DNA of 64,000 bases from Thalassomonas sp. RHCl1 (GTDB taxonomy: Bacteria; Pseudomonadota; Gammaproteobacteria; Enterobacterales; Alteromonadaceae), in NCBI RefSeq assembly GCF_947387555.1, contig NZ_CANDNZ010000013.1:92854-156853 (forward strand), read 5' to 3'. The notes under the pieces are model-generated. The model made no database searches. It was not told the DNA's origin and saw only the letters and a list, made by a program, of their open reading frames with translations. This document shows, piece by piece, positions 44,689-54,171 of this stretch. The translations under genes were made by a program, and so were the position numbers. The first letter of the stretch is position 1. The number at the start of each line of letters is the position of its first letter.

Positions 44689-45222
44689 ATGTCAAACATC
44701 GTCTATATCGCCACCAGCCTTGATGGTTATATCGCAGATAAAAACAATCAGATCGACTGGTTGCATGAGATCCCCAACCCTGAAGGTGATGATCTGGGTT
44801 TTAATGATTTTATCGACAATATTGATGCCCTGGTTATGGGCCGCAATACCCTTGAGGCGGTGCTAAGTTTTGATTGTGACTGGCCCTATAGCAAACCCGT
44901 TTTTGTCCTTAGCAATACTATGACTGAAGTACCGTCGGGCTATGAAGAGAAAGTCTTCTTAGTGAAAGGAGAATTAAAAGGGATTGTCAAGGATTTGAAC
45001 GAACAGGGATTTAACAAGCTGTATATAGACGGTGGCGTAACCATTCAGAACTTCCTGAAGCAGGATATGATAGATGAACTGATTATCACCACTATCCCTG
45101 TGCTTCTTGGCGGCGGTATTCCGTTGTTTGCCGACCTGGCTTCTCCGCTAAAGTTTACACATGTGAAGGCACAAAGGTATTTAAATTGCCTGGTGCAAAA
45201 CCATTTTATTAGACAAAAATAA
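44689..45222 (+). CDS. Dihydrofolate reductase / RibD C-terminal-like family protein
   Basis: A 177-residue single-domain reductase of the RibD_C/YyaP-YwjB group. ATG 44689 follows AGGAG by 7 nt; the frame upstream to 44641 has no such signal and overlaps the operator edge. Features are the N-terminal MSNIVYIATSLDGYIADKN, the family strand ALVMGRNT, the NADPH-binding KLYIDGGVTIQNFL and TTIPVLLGGGIPLF. These proteins are assigned to NAD(P)H-dependent reductases with mostly unknown substrates and are not the folate enzyme FolA. It is probably controlled by the divergent TetR regulator and is terminated at 45304-45328. Confidence 0.9.
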   Translation: MSNIVYIATSLDGYIADKNNQIDWLHEIPNPEGDDLGFNDFIDNIDALVMGRNTLEAVLSFDCDWPYSKPVFVLSNTMTEVPSGYEEKVFLVKGELKGIVKDLNEQGFNKLYIDGGVTIQNFLKQDMIDELIITTIPVLLGGGIPLFADLASPLKFTHVKAQRYLNCLVQNHFIRQK

Positions 45223-45303
45223 AAAGAAGTTTCAAAGTCACATTTGAATCCAAAGGCAATAATAAGCCAATAAAATCATCATGAATTGAAATTTCAGATA
45301 GAA

Positions 45304-45328
45304 AAAAGGGATCCATAAGATCCCTTTT
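45304..45328. terminator. Bidirectional rho-independent terminator
   Basis: AAAGGGATC at 45305-45313 pairs with GATCCCTTT at 45319-45327 with a 5-nt loop, flanked by A and T runs. It sits between converging genes, the reductase-like gene (plus) and the prolyl oligopeptidase gene (minus). Confidence 0.85.
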
Positions 45329-45404
45329 TAGATATCCGCCTCTCTTAAATGAGAAAGCAATCAACTATGGATAGCACTATAACAATAATACTCTCCACGG
45401 CTGA

Positions 45405-47576
45405 TTAAATATCTTTCACACCCATGTTGTATAAGGTGAAGCCGAAAATATCAGCATATTGGTCAATGGTTTTGCTGATAGGCGTACCGGCGCCGTGTCC
45501 TGCATCGGTTTCGATACGGATCAACGTCGGGTTGCTCCCTGCCTGTTTCGCCTGCAATTCGGCGGCAAACTTAAACGAATGCGCCGGAACAACACGGTCG
45601 TCGTGATCGCCTGTGGTCACTAAGGTAGCAGGATATTGGGTACCGGCTTTAACATTGTGTACCGGAGAATAACCCAACAAGTATTCAAACATTTCTTTGT
45701 TATCATCAGACTTACCGTAGTCGTAGGCCCAACCTGCGCCCGAGGTAAAGGTGTGGTAACGCAGCATGTCCAATACGCCTACTGCCGGCAGCGCCACTTT
45801 AAATAACTCGGGGCGTTGTGTCATCACTGCACCCACTAACAGGCCGCCGTTAGAGCCGCCCATTACCGCCAGTTTTTCCGATGAGGTAATGTTTTTCTCG
45901 ATCAAATAATCTGCCGCGGCAATAAAATCATCAAAGACATTTTGTTTTTGCAGCTTAGTACCGGCATTATGCCATTTCTTACCATACTCTCCGCCGCCGC
46001 GTAAGTTGGCAACGGCATAAACGCCGCCAAGTTCAAGCCAGGCGGCACGGGTTGAGCTAAAGCTAGGCTGCAGGCTGACATTGAAACCGCCGTAACCATA
46101 TAAAATGGTCGGGTTGCTGCCGTCTAATTTAATGCCTTTTTTATGGGTGATGATCATCGGCACCTTAGTGCCGTCTTTTGAGGTATAAAAAACTTGTTTC
46201 GATTCAAAGTTATCGCTGTTGAAATTCACTTTTGATTTTAAGTGAACAGCAGACTCACCCGAGGCAACATCCAGGCTGAAAATAGTGCTGGGTGTTTTTT
46301 GGTTACTAAAGGAATAATAAATTTTATCCTGAGTCTTTTTACCGTCAAATCCCCTGGCGCTGCCAACTTCAGGTAAGGCGATATCTCGTATTTTCTTACC
46401 TTCAAGATCATACTGCTGAATAAAAGAGGTGGCATCTTTCATGTATTTAGCAAATAAATAGCCGCCACCGGTAGATACAGACAAGACATTTTCCGTCTCA
46501 GGAATAACGTCTACCCAGTTTTCAGGCGCCGGATTAAGGGCATTCACTTTAACCACACGTTTATTGGCGGCATTCATGTTGGTGATCAGTAATAACTCGT
46601 CACCGTTACTGCTGACAAAGTCAGTGTCGGAATTGGTGTTATCCACCACAGGAATCAGTTTAGCGTTCGCTTTGGTTAAGTCTTTAATAAAAACCTTGTT
46701 GCCGGAAGTTGAAACTGATGCCGAAACTAACAGGTATTTACCGTCTTTGGTGACCTTACCGCCGACATAACGGTGTTTTTCGGCTGCAGTGCCGCCAAAA
46801 ACAACCACATCTTGCGACTGGGGTGTGCCTAACTTATGGTAATACAACTTGTGCTGGTCGGTTTTTGCCGACAGCTCACTGCCTTCGGGCTTGTCGTAAC
46901 TTGAATAATAAAAACCTTCGTTACCGACCCAGGATATGCCGCTGAATTTAATATCAACCAACTCAGTTTCAATCACTTCTTTGGTTTCGGTATTCACCAC
47001 CCGAGCTTTACGCCAGTCGCTGCCGCCTTCGGAGATCAGATAAACCGCAAGCGAGCCGTCTTCGCTAAATTCAATATCCGCCAGGGAAACGGTACCGTCT
47101 TCACTAAAGGCATTGGGATCAAGAAAAACTTCCGCTTCCATGCCCTCTTTTTCGCGATACAAAACATATTGATTCTGCAGGCCATCATTTTTAAAGAAGT
47201 AGTTGTAATCCCCTTCAATGAACGGCATGCCTACTTTTTCATAATCCAATAAAGCAGACAAGCGGGTTTTAATTTTGTCGCGGTAAGGAATATTATTGAG
47301 GTAACTAAAGGTGGTTTTGTTTTGCGCCTTCACCCAGTCAGCGGTTTCCGCACTCATGTCGTCTTCCAACCAGCGGTAGGAATCAACCACTTTAGTGCCG
47401 AAGTACTCATCAACCACATCGACTTTTTTCGTCACCGGGTAGGTAATATTTTGACTTGAATGAGATGCTTTAGCGATAGATGTTTCTGAGGCGCTTGGAG
47501 AGTTTGACTGGCTGCAGCCAGCCAGAGACAAGGCGAGTGCTACCGCCGAGCTTAAAATCAAGTGTTTACTTTTCAT
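45405..47576 (-). CDS. Prolyl oligopeptidase family serine peptidase (S9A), lipoprotein
   Basis: A 723-residue prolyl endopeptidase that cleaves after proline in peptides. A lipobox signal (LSLAGCSQS, Cys about 21) places it at the periplasmic face of a membrane, most likely the outer membrane. The N-terminal PREP beta-propeller (about 45-440) begins with YFGTKVVDSYRWLEDD. The C-terminal hydrolase has S575 in GGSNGG, the Asp in GDHDDRV and H694 in DAGHGAG. All three catalytic residues are present and the length is normal for the family. It is monocistronic. Confidence 0.95.
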   Translation of the reverse strand: MKSKHLILSSAVALALSLAGCSQSNSPSASETSIAKASHSSQNITYPVTKKVDVVDEYFGTKVVDSYRWLEDDMSAETADWVKAQNKTTFSYLNNIPYRDKIKTRLSALLDYEKVGMPFIEGDYNYFFKNDGLQNQYVLYREKEGMEAEVFLDPNAFSEDGTVSLADIEFSEDGSLAVYLISEGGSDWRKARVVNTETKEVIETELVDIKFSGISWVGNEGFYYSSYDKPEGSELSAKTDQHKLYYHKLGTPQSQDVVVFGGTAAEKHRYVGGKVTKDGKYLLVSASVSTSGNKVFIKDLTKANAKLIPVVDNTNSDTDFVSSNGDELLLITNMNAANKRVVKVNALNPAPENWVDVIPETENVLSVSTGGGYLFAKYMKDATSFIQQYDLEGKKIRDIALPEVGSARGFDGKKTQDKIYYSFSNQKTPSTIFSLDVASGESAVHLKSKVNFNSDNFESKQVFYTSKDGTKVPMIITHKKGIKLDGSNPTILYGYGGFNVSLQPSFSSTRAAWLELGGVYAVANLRGGGEYGKKWHNAGTKLQKQNVFDDFIAAADYLIEKNITSSEKLAVMGGSNGGLLVGAVMTQRPELFKVALPAVGVLDMLRYHTFTSGAGWAYDYGKSDDNKEMFEYLLGYSPVHNVKAGTQYPATLVTTGDHDDRVVPAHSFKFAAELQAKQAGSNPTLIRIETDAGHGAGTPISKTIDQYADIFGFTLYNMGVKDI

Positions 47577-47720
47577 ATGTTACCAAAAGGTTAGTTTTGT
47601 ATTGCGCCCCATGATATTGGACTATCGAAATGATGTCCACAAGAGTCGGAGAAAATGACCGGTAGCAGGATTTTATTCGCTAACGAGCCGGGAAACCCCG
47701 ACAATCCTTGTGCAGCAGCC

Positions 47721-47742
47721 CGCTATCATGCATTATATAGCG
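47721..47742. promoter_or_regulatory. ModE-like palindrome upstream of modA
   Basis: CGCTAT at 47721-47726 and ATAGCG at 47737-47742 form an inverted repeat with a TATA-rich inner part, 46 bp before the modA start. ModE operators in E. coli have outer CGnTAT half-sites of this type. The spacing is slightly shorter than the classic site and no modE gene is in the window. Confidence 0.4.
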
Positions 47743-47788
47743 CTACCAGGCTGATTATTTCAGACCATATCAACAAGTTAACCAGTTA

Positions 47789-48586
47789 ATGAAAAGTAAA
47801 TTAATGCACCTGCTCCAGGCAAGCTGTTTGTTGTTGCTAACCTTTGTCAGCAATTTAGCAGCGGCAGAGGTTATTCATGTTGCCGCAGCATCGAATTTTA
47901 CCGCCCCCATGAAGCAAATCGTCAAGGAGTTTGAGCAGATATCCGGCCATAAGGTCAGGCTCGCTTTTGGCGCTTCCGGCAAGTTTTTTGCCCAAATCCA
48001 ACACGGCGCCCCTTTTCAGGTGCTGCTGTCGGCTGACCAGGCCAAACCTCTGGCGCTGGAACAGGCGGGTTACACAGTGCCGAAAAGCCGGTTCACCTAT
48101 GCCATCGGCACCCTGGCCCTGTGGTCCGTCAAACCGAACTTTAAGGTTGAAGACGCAAGCGTGCTCAGCCAGGGCGCTTATAATAAACTGGCGCTGGCCA
48201 ATCCCAAACTGGCCCCTTACGGCCTTGCCGCTGTTGAAGTCCTGGAAAAGTTATCGTTAAAGGAAGCCACCCGGAGCAAGTGGGTGCAGGGAGAAAATAT
48301 CGCGCAAACCTACCAGTTTACCGGCACAGGCAATGCGGATCTCGGTTTTGTTTCCCTGTCGCAAATTATAGTTAACGGCCAGATCAAACAAGGCTCTGCC
48401 TGGATCATTCCTGATCATTTTCATCGTCCTATCCGCCAGGATGCGGTGTTGCTTAAACGGGGGGAAAACAGCGAAGCGGCACAAGCCTTGCTCCGTTTTA
48501 TCAAAAGTGAGCAAGCCAAAAAGATTATCATGGCCTACGGCTATCACCCCCCGGCTCTGGAAAGAAAAGCGGAGATAAAATCATGA
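47789..48586 (+). CDS. modA: Molybdate ABC transporter substrate-binding protein
   Basis: A 265-residue periplasmic protein that captures molybdate (and tungstate). A signal peptide cleaved after about residue 26 (SNLAAA) is followed by the ModA signature [14 protein letters not shown], the ligand-binding [22 protein letters not shown], and LGFVSLSQI. The tail overlaps the modB start by 4 bp (ATGA type). It is the first gene of modABC. A ModE-like palindrome lies upstream. Confidence 0.95.
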   Translation: MKSKLMHLLQASCLLLLTFVSNLAAAEVIHVAAASNFTAPMKQIVKEFEQISGHKVRLAFGASGKFFAQIQHGAPFQVLLSADQAKPLALEQAGYTVPKSRFTYAIGTLALWSVKPNFKVEDASVLSQGAYNKLALANPKLAPYGLAAVEVLEKLSLKEATRSKWVQGENIAQTYQFTGTGNADLGFVSLSQIIVNGQIKQGSAWIIPDHFHRPIRQDAVLLKRGENSEAAQALLRFIKSEQAKKIIMAYGYHPPALERKAEIKS

Positions 48587-49278
48587 TTTTTACCGAAGCG
48601 GATATGGGCGCCATCTACCTGACCTTACGCCTGGCAACCACCGTAACACTATTATTGCTGCTCATCGGCACCCCTATCGCCTGGTGGCTGGCCCGAACCA
48701 AATCCTGGTGGAAAGGCCCGGTAGGGGCCATCGTCGCCCTGCCGCTGGTGCTGCCACCTACGGTTTTAGGGTTTTATTTATTGCTGGCCATGGGCCCCAA
48801 CGGAGTGATCGGCCAATTTACTCAGAGCCTGGGACTGGGCACCCTGCCCTTTACCTTTTGGGGACTGGTGATAGGCTCGATATTTTATTCGATGCCGTTT
48901 GTAGTACAGCCGATTCAAAATGCCATCGAAGCCATCGGCGAGCGTCCGCTTGAAGCCGCCGCCACCCTAAGGGCGGGACCATGGGATACTTTTTTCACTG
49001 TGGTCCTGCCGCTGGCCAAACCCGGCTTTATTACCGCCGCCATACTCGGCTTCGCCCATACCGTGGGAGAATTTGGCGTGGTGCTGATGATAGGCGGCAA
49101 TATTCCCGGCGAAACCCGGGTGGTATCGGTGCAAATTTATGATCATGTCGAAGCGCTGGAATATGCCCAGGCCCATGCCCTGGCCGCCGGCATGGTAGTG
49201 TTTTCCTTTATCGTCTTGCTCGGGCTTTATGGCTTTCAGCGTAAACAGGCGAGCTTAGGCATGAAATATGGTGGCTGA
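48583..49278 (+). CDS. modB: Molybdate ABC transporter permease
   Basis: A 231-residue inner-membrane permease with five or six transmembrane segments and the cytoplasmic EAA loop ([27 protein letters not shown]) that contacts ModC. The conserved [16 protein letters not shown] is present. It overlaps modA by 4 bp and is followed by modC after 2 bp, so the three subunits are made together. Confidence 0.96.
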   Translation: MIFTEADMGAIYLTLRLATTVTLLLLLIGTPIAWWLARTKSWWKGPVGAIVALPLVLPPTVLGFYLLLAMGPNGVIGQFTQSLGLGTLPFTFWGLVIGSIFYSMPFVVQPIQNAIEAIGERPLEAAATLRAGPWDTFFTVVLPLAKPGFITAAILGFAHTVGEFGVVLMIGGNIPGETRVVSVQIYDHVEALEYAQAHALAAGMVVFSFIVLLGLYGFQRKQASLGMKYGG

Positions 49279-49280
49279 TC

Positions 49281-50399
49281 TTGACTAATACCTTAACTAA
49301 CGCCTTAACCGATAACACCATAGCAGCCAGCTTCCGACTCGCTTACCCGGGAGACAAAGCCGATGGTTTTTCACTGGATGTCGATGTGACCGTGCCCGGT
49401 AATGGCATTACCGCCATTTTTGGCCATTCAGGTTCGGGAAAAACCACTTTCCTGCGCTGTGTCGCGGGATTAGAAACGGCGGATTCGGGCGAGTTAACCG
49501 TAAAAGGAGATATCTGGCAAAGCGCATCCCACTGTAAACCCACCCATAAACGCCCTTTAGGTTATGTTTTCCAGGAATCGAGCCTGTTTCCGCATCTCAC
49601 GGCAAAGGCCAACCTGGATTATGCCATCAAACGTTCCGGCGTCCCTTTTTCGCAGGACTTATATGAACGGGTATTGAGCGTGATGGCCATCGCTCCTGTC
49701 TTACCACGTTATCCCGCCCAACTTTCCGGCGGTGAGCGACAACGGGTGGCAATCGCCCGCGCCCTGTTGATCCAGCCGAAATTATTGCTGATGGACGAAC
49801 CCCTGGCCTCCCTGGACAGCGCCCGCAAACAGGAAATATTGCCCTACCTGGAGCGGCTAAGAGCAAGCTTCGACATTCCCATTTTTTATGTCAGCCATTC
49901 CATGGATGAGGTTGCCCATTTGGCGGACCATATCCTGGTACTGGAACAGGGAAAACTGGTGGCCCAGGGCAACCTGACCGAGGTACTGTCCCGCATCGAT
50001 TTACCCCTGAAATTTGGTGAAGAAACCGGAGTCATTATCACCGGAGAAGTAGCCGAGCGGGATAACCAGTGGCACCTGGTGCGAATCGCCTTTGACGGTG
50101 GCGAACTCTGGGTACGCGACGGCGGTGATGCCCTGAAACAATCCGTCCGGGTACGGGTACTTGCCCGGGATGTCAGCCTGGCTTTAGCCTCACATGACGA
50201 TACCAGTATCGTCAACCGCTTAGCGGTAGAAGTAGTAGAGATCTCCCAAGACCAGGATGAAGCCATGGCGCTGGTGCGGTTAAAATGCGGTGCCGAATAC
50301 TTTATTGCCAGGTTAACGCAAAAATCTGTCCACCAGTTACAACTAGAGCCCGGCAAGCATGCCTGGGCACAGATTAAGTCGGTAGCTGTTGTTCGCTAA
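49281..50399 (+). CDS. modC: Molybdate ABC transporter ATP-binding protein
   Basis: A 372-residue ATPase powering molybdate uptake. It has GHSGSGKTT (Walker A), [15 protein letters not shown] (signature), [12 protein letters not shown] (Walker B) and SHSMDEV (switch His), and a C-terminal TOBE/Mop-like regulatory domain from about residue 290. The annotated start is TTG at 49281, two bases after the modB stop, with a GGTGG-containing site upstream; the next plausible start is well inside the first strand, so TTG is preferred. Confidence 0.95.
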   Translation: MTNTLTNALTDNTIAASFRLAYPGDKADGFSLDVDVTVPGNGITAIFGHSGSGKTTFLRCVAGLETADSGELTVKGDIWQSASHCKPTHKRPLGYVFQESSLFPHLTAKANLDYAIKRSGVPFSQDLYERVLSVMAIAPVLPRYPAQLSGGERQRVAIARALLIQPKLLLMDEPLASLDSARKQEILPYLERLRASFDIPIFYVSHSMDEVAHLADHILVLEQGKLVAQGNLTEVLSRIDLPLKFGEETGVIITGEVAERDNQWHLVRIAFDGGELWVRDGGDALKQSVRVRVLARDVSLALASHDDTSIVNRLAVEVVEISQDQDEAMALVRLKCGAEYFIARLTQKSVHQLQLEPGKHAWAQIKSVAVVR

Positions 50400-50591
50400 T
50401 AAACGGGAAAAATAACCTGGTAATTTTTCCATGGTAAAGACAGTGATAAAACTCAATAAAAGTCGTATCAGCAAGGAGAGACAGCTTGTGGCCCAAGCTC
50501 GCCTTGCTCTTAATTCCTGATACATGCGCTCATATTTGGCTGGTAGCCTGTTTGATGTTTCGCAAACCAATTGCCTTTCTTCCGGTGACAT
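50343..50591 (-). pseudogene. Possible small-protein gene or remnant
   Basis: An 82-residue frame starts at ATG 50591 after a good ribosome-binding site (GAGGGGAG). The first 25 residues (MSPEERQ..., LPAKYERMYQ) look like a real conserved small protein, while the rest, which runs antisense into the end of modC, does not. A second minus frame after KYERMYQ continues in a more protein-like way (KSKASLGHKL), so the gene may be frameshifted. I cannot confirm this without a homologue search. Confidence 0.3.
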
Positions 50592-50680
50592 CAGGCTCCC
50601 CTCTTGAAGCGTTGAACCTCCTCCCTTGTGTTGGTAATCTATTGTTGCCAAACGAATACACACCAACAGAAGGAAAGGTA

Positions 50681-50989
50681 ATGAGTATTGATTTAGAAAA
50701 ATTCGAAAAACCTGCCGTAGCTATTCTTAACCACTTAGCCAGCAAATTTCCTGTGCAACAAGAAATACATTTTGTTGATATATTCCCAGATGTTGACGGC
50801 ACAGCCGAAGAGCAAGGTGAGCACACGGGCGCCATAGCGCTACTAATGCAAGAAGGATATATTTTTAACAGCCCTAAAGGCTCAGCAGCTTTTGCCTTAA
50901 CCGCTGAAGGTGCTGACTTATTTAAAGTCAGCTTAAAAAAATCCCTTAAGCGGAAAATCAGTCCTAAGCCTGTAAGCTCTGACTTATAA
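50681..50989 (+). CDS. Small protein of unknown function
   Basis: A 102-residue protein starting at ATG 50681, chosen because AAGGAAAGG precedes it; the frame continues upstream to 50486 but that part is not protein-like. It contains an acidic N-terminal half and the pattern HTGAIALLMQEGYI...FALTAEGADLF, suggestive of a small winged-helix-type fold, then a Lys-rich tail (KKSLKRK). No signal peptide. I do not recognise a named family. Confidence 0.65.
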   Translation: MSIDLEKFEKPAVAILNHLASKFPVQQEIHFVDIFPDVDGTAEEQGEHTGAIALLMQEGYIFNSPKGSAAFALTAEGADLFKVSLKKSLKRKISPKPVSSDL

Positions 50990-51203
50990 AACCAAGCTCG
51001 AGCGGCTACCTTGGTAGTCGCAGCGCCCCCAGTAACAACTTCAACCTTAAAAACCTCTTTAACATGCTCTGCCTGGATCACCCTCCTTTGATTTGGATGC
51101 AACACCAGCTCCCCTCCCTGGTAACAAATTGAATCCCTTACCTCCGGCTGATAGACTAACTTTGCTTAATAAACCATCTAACAACCAGAGGAAGGAATAA
51201 TTA

Positions 51204-51416
51204 ATGAGTGAAGCAGCCTTAGAAGAAAAAGTAGAGCGACTTGAAAAACGGGTTGAAGAGCTGGAAAGTTTACTGACCCAAACAGTCGAGGACCTGGCAG
51301 CCAATAACGACCACACAAATAAATTAGCGGAAATATTGATAGAGTTTGCAGAAAAATATTTTGAGCATGAAACTGAAGGGTTGGCGGACGAGCAAACGCC
51401 TTCTGATGGTAATTGA
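51204..51416 (+). CDS. Small coiled-coil protein
   Basis: A 70-residue acidic protein. ATG 51204 follows GAGGAAGG. Residues 5-35 form a heptad-patterned coiled coil (EEKVERLEKRVEELESLLTQ), followed by a short helix and an acidic tail. It resembles SlyX-type small coiled-coil proteins in general style but lacks a decisive signature. It follows the unknown gene at 50681 by about 210 bp. Confidence 0.65.
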   Translation: MSEAALEEKVERLEKRVEELESLLTQTVEDLAANNDHTNKLAEILIEFAEKYFEHETEGLADEQTPSDGN

Positions 51417-51527
51417 TAGCCTTGTAGAAGACGACAATTTATTTTTAGACTCTGACTCTGTTGTGATTGCTCAAAAGTAGATGCAATTTAAGGGGCTTGA
51501 TGTGCCTTATTGTCGGCAAAAACCACA
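51417..51527. other. Short gene-free gap
   Basis: Nothing identifiable between the coiled-coil protein gene and the frameshifted secreted-protein gene. Confidence 0.5.
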
Positions 51528-51768
51528 TTAATAATAATGAAAAATACAGTATTTGATTTGGGATGTTAATGTAAGCAATTGATTTGTATGGCATGCATGA
51601 TTTTCAACCTGTTTCCAGTTCACCGCCGGGTATAAGGAAACATATTTAATGCTGCGGTTGTCATAATTTCCGGCAGCAATTAACCCCTTACCTTTGTCGC
51701 CGGTTAAAAGCTGCCAATGAACCGACAGAAAAAATCAGCGTACAGATCGCCAATACATTTTTAATCAT
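51528..51768 (-). pseudogene. Frameshifted small secreted protein gene
   Basis: ATG 51768, preceded by AAGGA at 51775-51779, starts a signal-peptide-like sequence (MIKNVLAICTLIFSVGSLAA) that stops after 26 residues. Reading on in the next frame gives a coherent protein (TGDKGKGLIAAGNYDNRSIK and onward, ending YCIFHYY) up to a TAA at 51528-51530. The total span is 241 nt, one more than a multiple of three, and a TTTT run lies right at the switch, so removing a single T restores a 79-residue secreted protein with two Cys. It is either a true pseudogene or a sequencing error in the homopolymer. Confidence 0.6.
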
Positions 51769-52071
51769 TTTACGTCCTTGAGTTAAATCATGATACGAAC
51801 CAGGTATCGCGAGCGAGTCTAACAAAGCCTTTTAAATGAGTATATAAGGGATGCTTCCCCTTTAATTTTTGGCCTGATTTTTTATATTCCCCCCTGCCGG
51901 CAAACACCAAGCAGTAACACAAATAACAATATTAGAGGAAATACAATGTAGGAAAATCTCAGCCTATTGATAAAAAATATTACCGGTTATGACCTCATCC
52001 ACTATGCTGATATAAGTAGGTAAAAATTGAAAAAGCTTCGTTTTTAACTTTGCCAAAAAAGGATATTTCAC

Positions 52072-52302
52072 ATGAAATGGATGCACACTCTGTTTATTAT
52101 TTTCTTTACTCTTGTGTGTTTTATCGGCAGCAATGCCGCCGCAGATTCGTCCCCGCGAAAGGCAGAAAGAAAACGCGCCCAGCAACAACAGGTAAAACAA
52201 GTAAAATCCCCTTTTGAAAATGAAATTGGCGGCAACTGGGGCATAGCACTTCTTGTCGGCGCCGGCGTATACCTGGCGGCGCAGCACATCAATAAAAAAT
52301 AA
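52072..52302 (+). CDS. Small secreted or membrane protein
   Basis: A 76-residue protein with AAAGGA before the ATG. It has an N-terminal hydrophobic segment (signal peptide, likely cleaved at SNAAA), a strongly basic Gln/Lys/Arg-rich middle (RKAERKRAQQQQVKQVK), and a second hydrophobic segment (WGIALLVGAGVYLAAQ). It could be a small membrane protein with the basic loop in the periplasm. I do not recognise a family. Confidence 0.65.
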   Translation: MKWMHTLFIIFFTLVCFIGSNAAADSSPRKAERKRAQQQQVKQVKSPFENEIGGNWGIALLVGAGVYLAAQHINKK

Positions 52303-52498
52303 CCTCAAGTCATAGACTCACTTGCAATAGCAGAAGCAATCCCCCGTGCCTCTGCCGATGTACTGCGTGCAATATTTTATTCCTCAAACACTTACATTAA
52401 GATACCATCTATAAAACAGGCATAATTTACCGCAACGGGCAAGGCAGCATATGCCTTAAAGCAAGGCATCACATAATAAAAATCTAAGGGGAGCAGCA

Positions 52499-53305
52499 TT
52501 GAAAAAAGGGCAAGTAAGCTGGATCACCGGAGCTTCATCCGGCATAGGAGAGGCAGTTGCGCAATTGCTGGCAACTGACGGCCATAAACTCATTCTTTCT
52601 GCCCGGCGCAGGGACGAACTCGACCGGGTCAAAGCTTTATGCTTGCAGGCGGGTGCCAGTGATGAAGATGTTTATGTGCTGGTCCTGGATATGACCGACT
52701 TTGATGTCATGGCGCAAAAAGTACAAGAAGCACAAAGTCAGTTTGGCCGGATAGATTTTTTGTTCAACAATGCCGGTATTTCCCAACGGTCCCTGTGTGT
52801 GGACTCCGAACTGCACACCTACAGAACCTTATTCGAAGTAGACGTTTTCGGGCAAATTGCCCTGACCAAGTTAGTCCTGCCAATCATGCTGGCACAAGGC
52901 AGCGGCCACCTCTCGGTAACCGCTTCGGTGGCAGGCAAAGTCGGTGTGCCCTATCGCACCGGCTATTGCGCCGCCAAACATGCCATGATGGGCTTTTTTG
53001 ATGCTCTCAGGGCGGAAGTGGCCCGGGAAAACATCTATGTTTCTACTGTGACTCCCGGTTTTATCCGCACCAATATTTCCAACAAGGCGTTAAACGGCGA
53101 CGGCTCTGAATTTGGCAAAATGGATCAGGATATCCAGGCGGGTATGGATGTCCATCAAGCCGCGAGCAAAATAGTGAAAGGCTGGAAAAAAGGCAAGCCG
53201 GAAATTGCCGTAGGCAAAGGCATGGAAATGCACGCTTTATGGATCAAACGTTTTTTTCCAAAGCTGTTGCAGAAGATTGTTGCCCGAAAAGCGGCCCCGG
53301 TTTAG
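52499..53305 (+). CDS. Short-chain dehydrogenase/reductase
   Basis: A 268-residue NAD(P)-dependent oxidoreductase of the classical SDR type. It has the TGASSGIG cofactor loop near residue 10, NNAG at about residue 90, a catalytic Ser in the SVTASVAG region, and Y-C-A-A-K in GYCAAKH. The start is TTG at 52499 with AAGGGGAG upstream. The sequence resembles DHRS7/DltE-type SDRs of unknown substrate. It is monocistronic, ending before the hairpin at 53383. Confidence 0.92.
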   Translation: MKKGQVSWITGASSGIGEAVAQLLATDGHKLILSARRRDELDRVKALCLQAGASDEDVYVLVLDMTDFDVMAQKVQEAQSQFGRIDFLFNNAGISQRSLCVDSELHTYRTLFEVDVFGQIALTKLVLPIMLAQGSGHLSVTASVAGKVGVPYRTGYCAAKHAMMGFFDALRAEVARENIYVSTVTPGFIRTNISNKALNGDGSEFGKMDQDIQAGMDVHQAASKIVKGWKKGKPEIAVGKGMEMHALWIKRFFPKLLQKIVARKAAPV

Positions 53306-53382
53306 TCGCTCTATTGGCTAAGACCTTTATGGGCAAGCTGAGCTGATAAAACAGGCATAGCCTTGCCAGCTCAACTTGTTCA

Positions 53383-53412
53383 CCGGTCAGTGCTTAAAGC
53401 AGCGCTGACCGG
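53383..53412. terminator. Convergent terminator hairpin
   Basis: CCGGTCAG at 53383-53390 pairs with CTGACCGG at 53405-53412. It lies between the converging ends of the dehydrogenase gene and the duplicated secreted-protein gene. T-runs are weak on both sides. Confidence 0.55.
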
Positions 53413-53421
53413 GGCAAATGA

Positions 53422-54171
53422 CTAGTAAGTTACTTTCGCGTCATAGCTTACGTGGAAACCAGAGCCTATGATACCAACAACGGCTTTGCTGGCGCCTTCC
53501 GGCACTATGATTTCACACACGTCGGTCAAATCGTCTGCCAGCATAGATTTACAGCTGTAGTTGTTATACCAGGGCTGTGAATCAAATTGCACATAAACAT
53601 CGGTTTCACTGTGGTCGTCGCCGATAATAGGGGTCACTTCAACTTTAAAACCTCTGCCCGGAGTAACTGGAAACTCTTTGTAAACCCATTCGGTATTGCC
53701 AATCGGCCCGGCGAAGGTTTCTACCTTTGGGGCTTCATGGGTAATGGTTAAATCGTGATAGGCGAAGAAACTAAAACCACTGATGCCAACATGGGCGGTT
53801 GAAACCCCTAACGGCACCGTTAACTCGCAAACTTCCTGTGCATAATAATCGTTCGATGCATGTGACGGAGAACAAACAAACTTGCTGCCAAAAATAGCAG
53901 GCGCCGAGTCCCAGTTGACATACATGGAAACTTCACTTTCACCGTCTAAATCTTTAGCGGCATCAGGTGTCATCACTACTTTGAACGTTGAGCCCGGGCT
54001 TACGGCAAAGCCGCCGTACTGCTGCATACCCCAGTTAGGAGCATGCTGGTCGGTAAAGTTAAGCGTCTGCACCGTTCCGGCTTGAGCGAAAGTGCTACAG
54101 GCAATAACCGCAGTAACTAAATTGAACTTAACCAGGGCACGAGTGATGGCATTTTTTGTAATAGTTTTCAT
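53422..54171 (-). CDS. Secreted protein with two tandem beta domains
   Basis: A 249-residue exported protein with a signal peptide ending near residue 31 (TFAQA). The mature part consists of two homologous domains of about 105 residues. Each has a GxxFKV pattern, an acidic SEVSMYVNWDSAP or SETDVYVQFDSQP segment, two Cys, a CE(L/I)xVPxG strand and VGIxGxxF. The acidic loops could bind metal ions, and each Cys pair probably forms a disulfide. The fold resembles PPC-type bacterial pre-peptidase domains, but that is only a resemblance. Function is unknown. Confidence 0.8.
   Translation of the reverse strand: MKTITKNAITRALVKFNLVTAVIACSTFAQAGTVQTLNFTDQHAPNWGMQQYGGFAVSPGSTFKVVMTPDAAKDLDGESEVSMYVNWDSAPAIFGSKFVCSPSHASNDYYAQEVCELTVPLGVSTAHVGISGFSFFAYHDLTITHEAPKVETFAGPIGNTEWVYKEFPVTPGRGFKVEVTPIIGDDHSETDVYVQFDSQPWYNNYSCKSMLADDLTDVCEIIVPEGASKAVVGIIGSGFHVSYDAKVTY

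Noticed and set aside
50486..50680. Upstream extension of the small protein at 50681
   Set aside because: The extension lacks a ribosome-binding site and is not protein-like, while ATG 50681 has a strong one.
51414..51770. Programmed frameshift in the small secreted gene at 51528-51768
   Set aside because: No stem-loop or slippery heptamer is seen at the TTTT run, so a single-base insertion is the simpler explanation.
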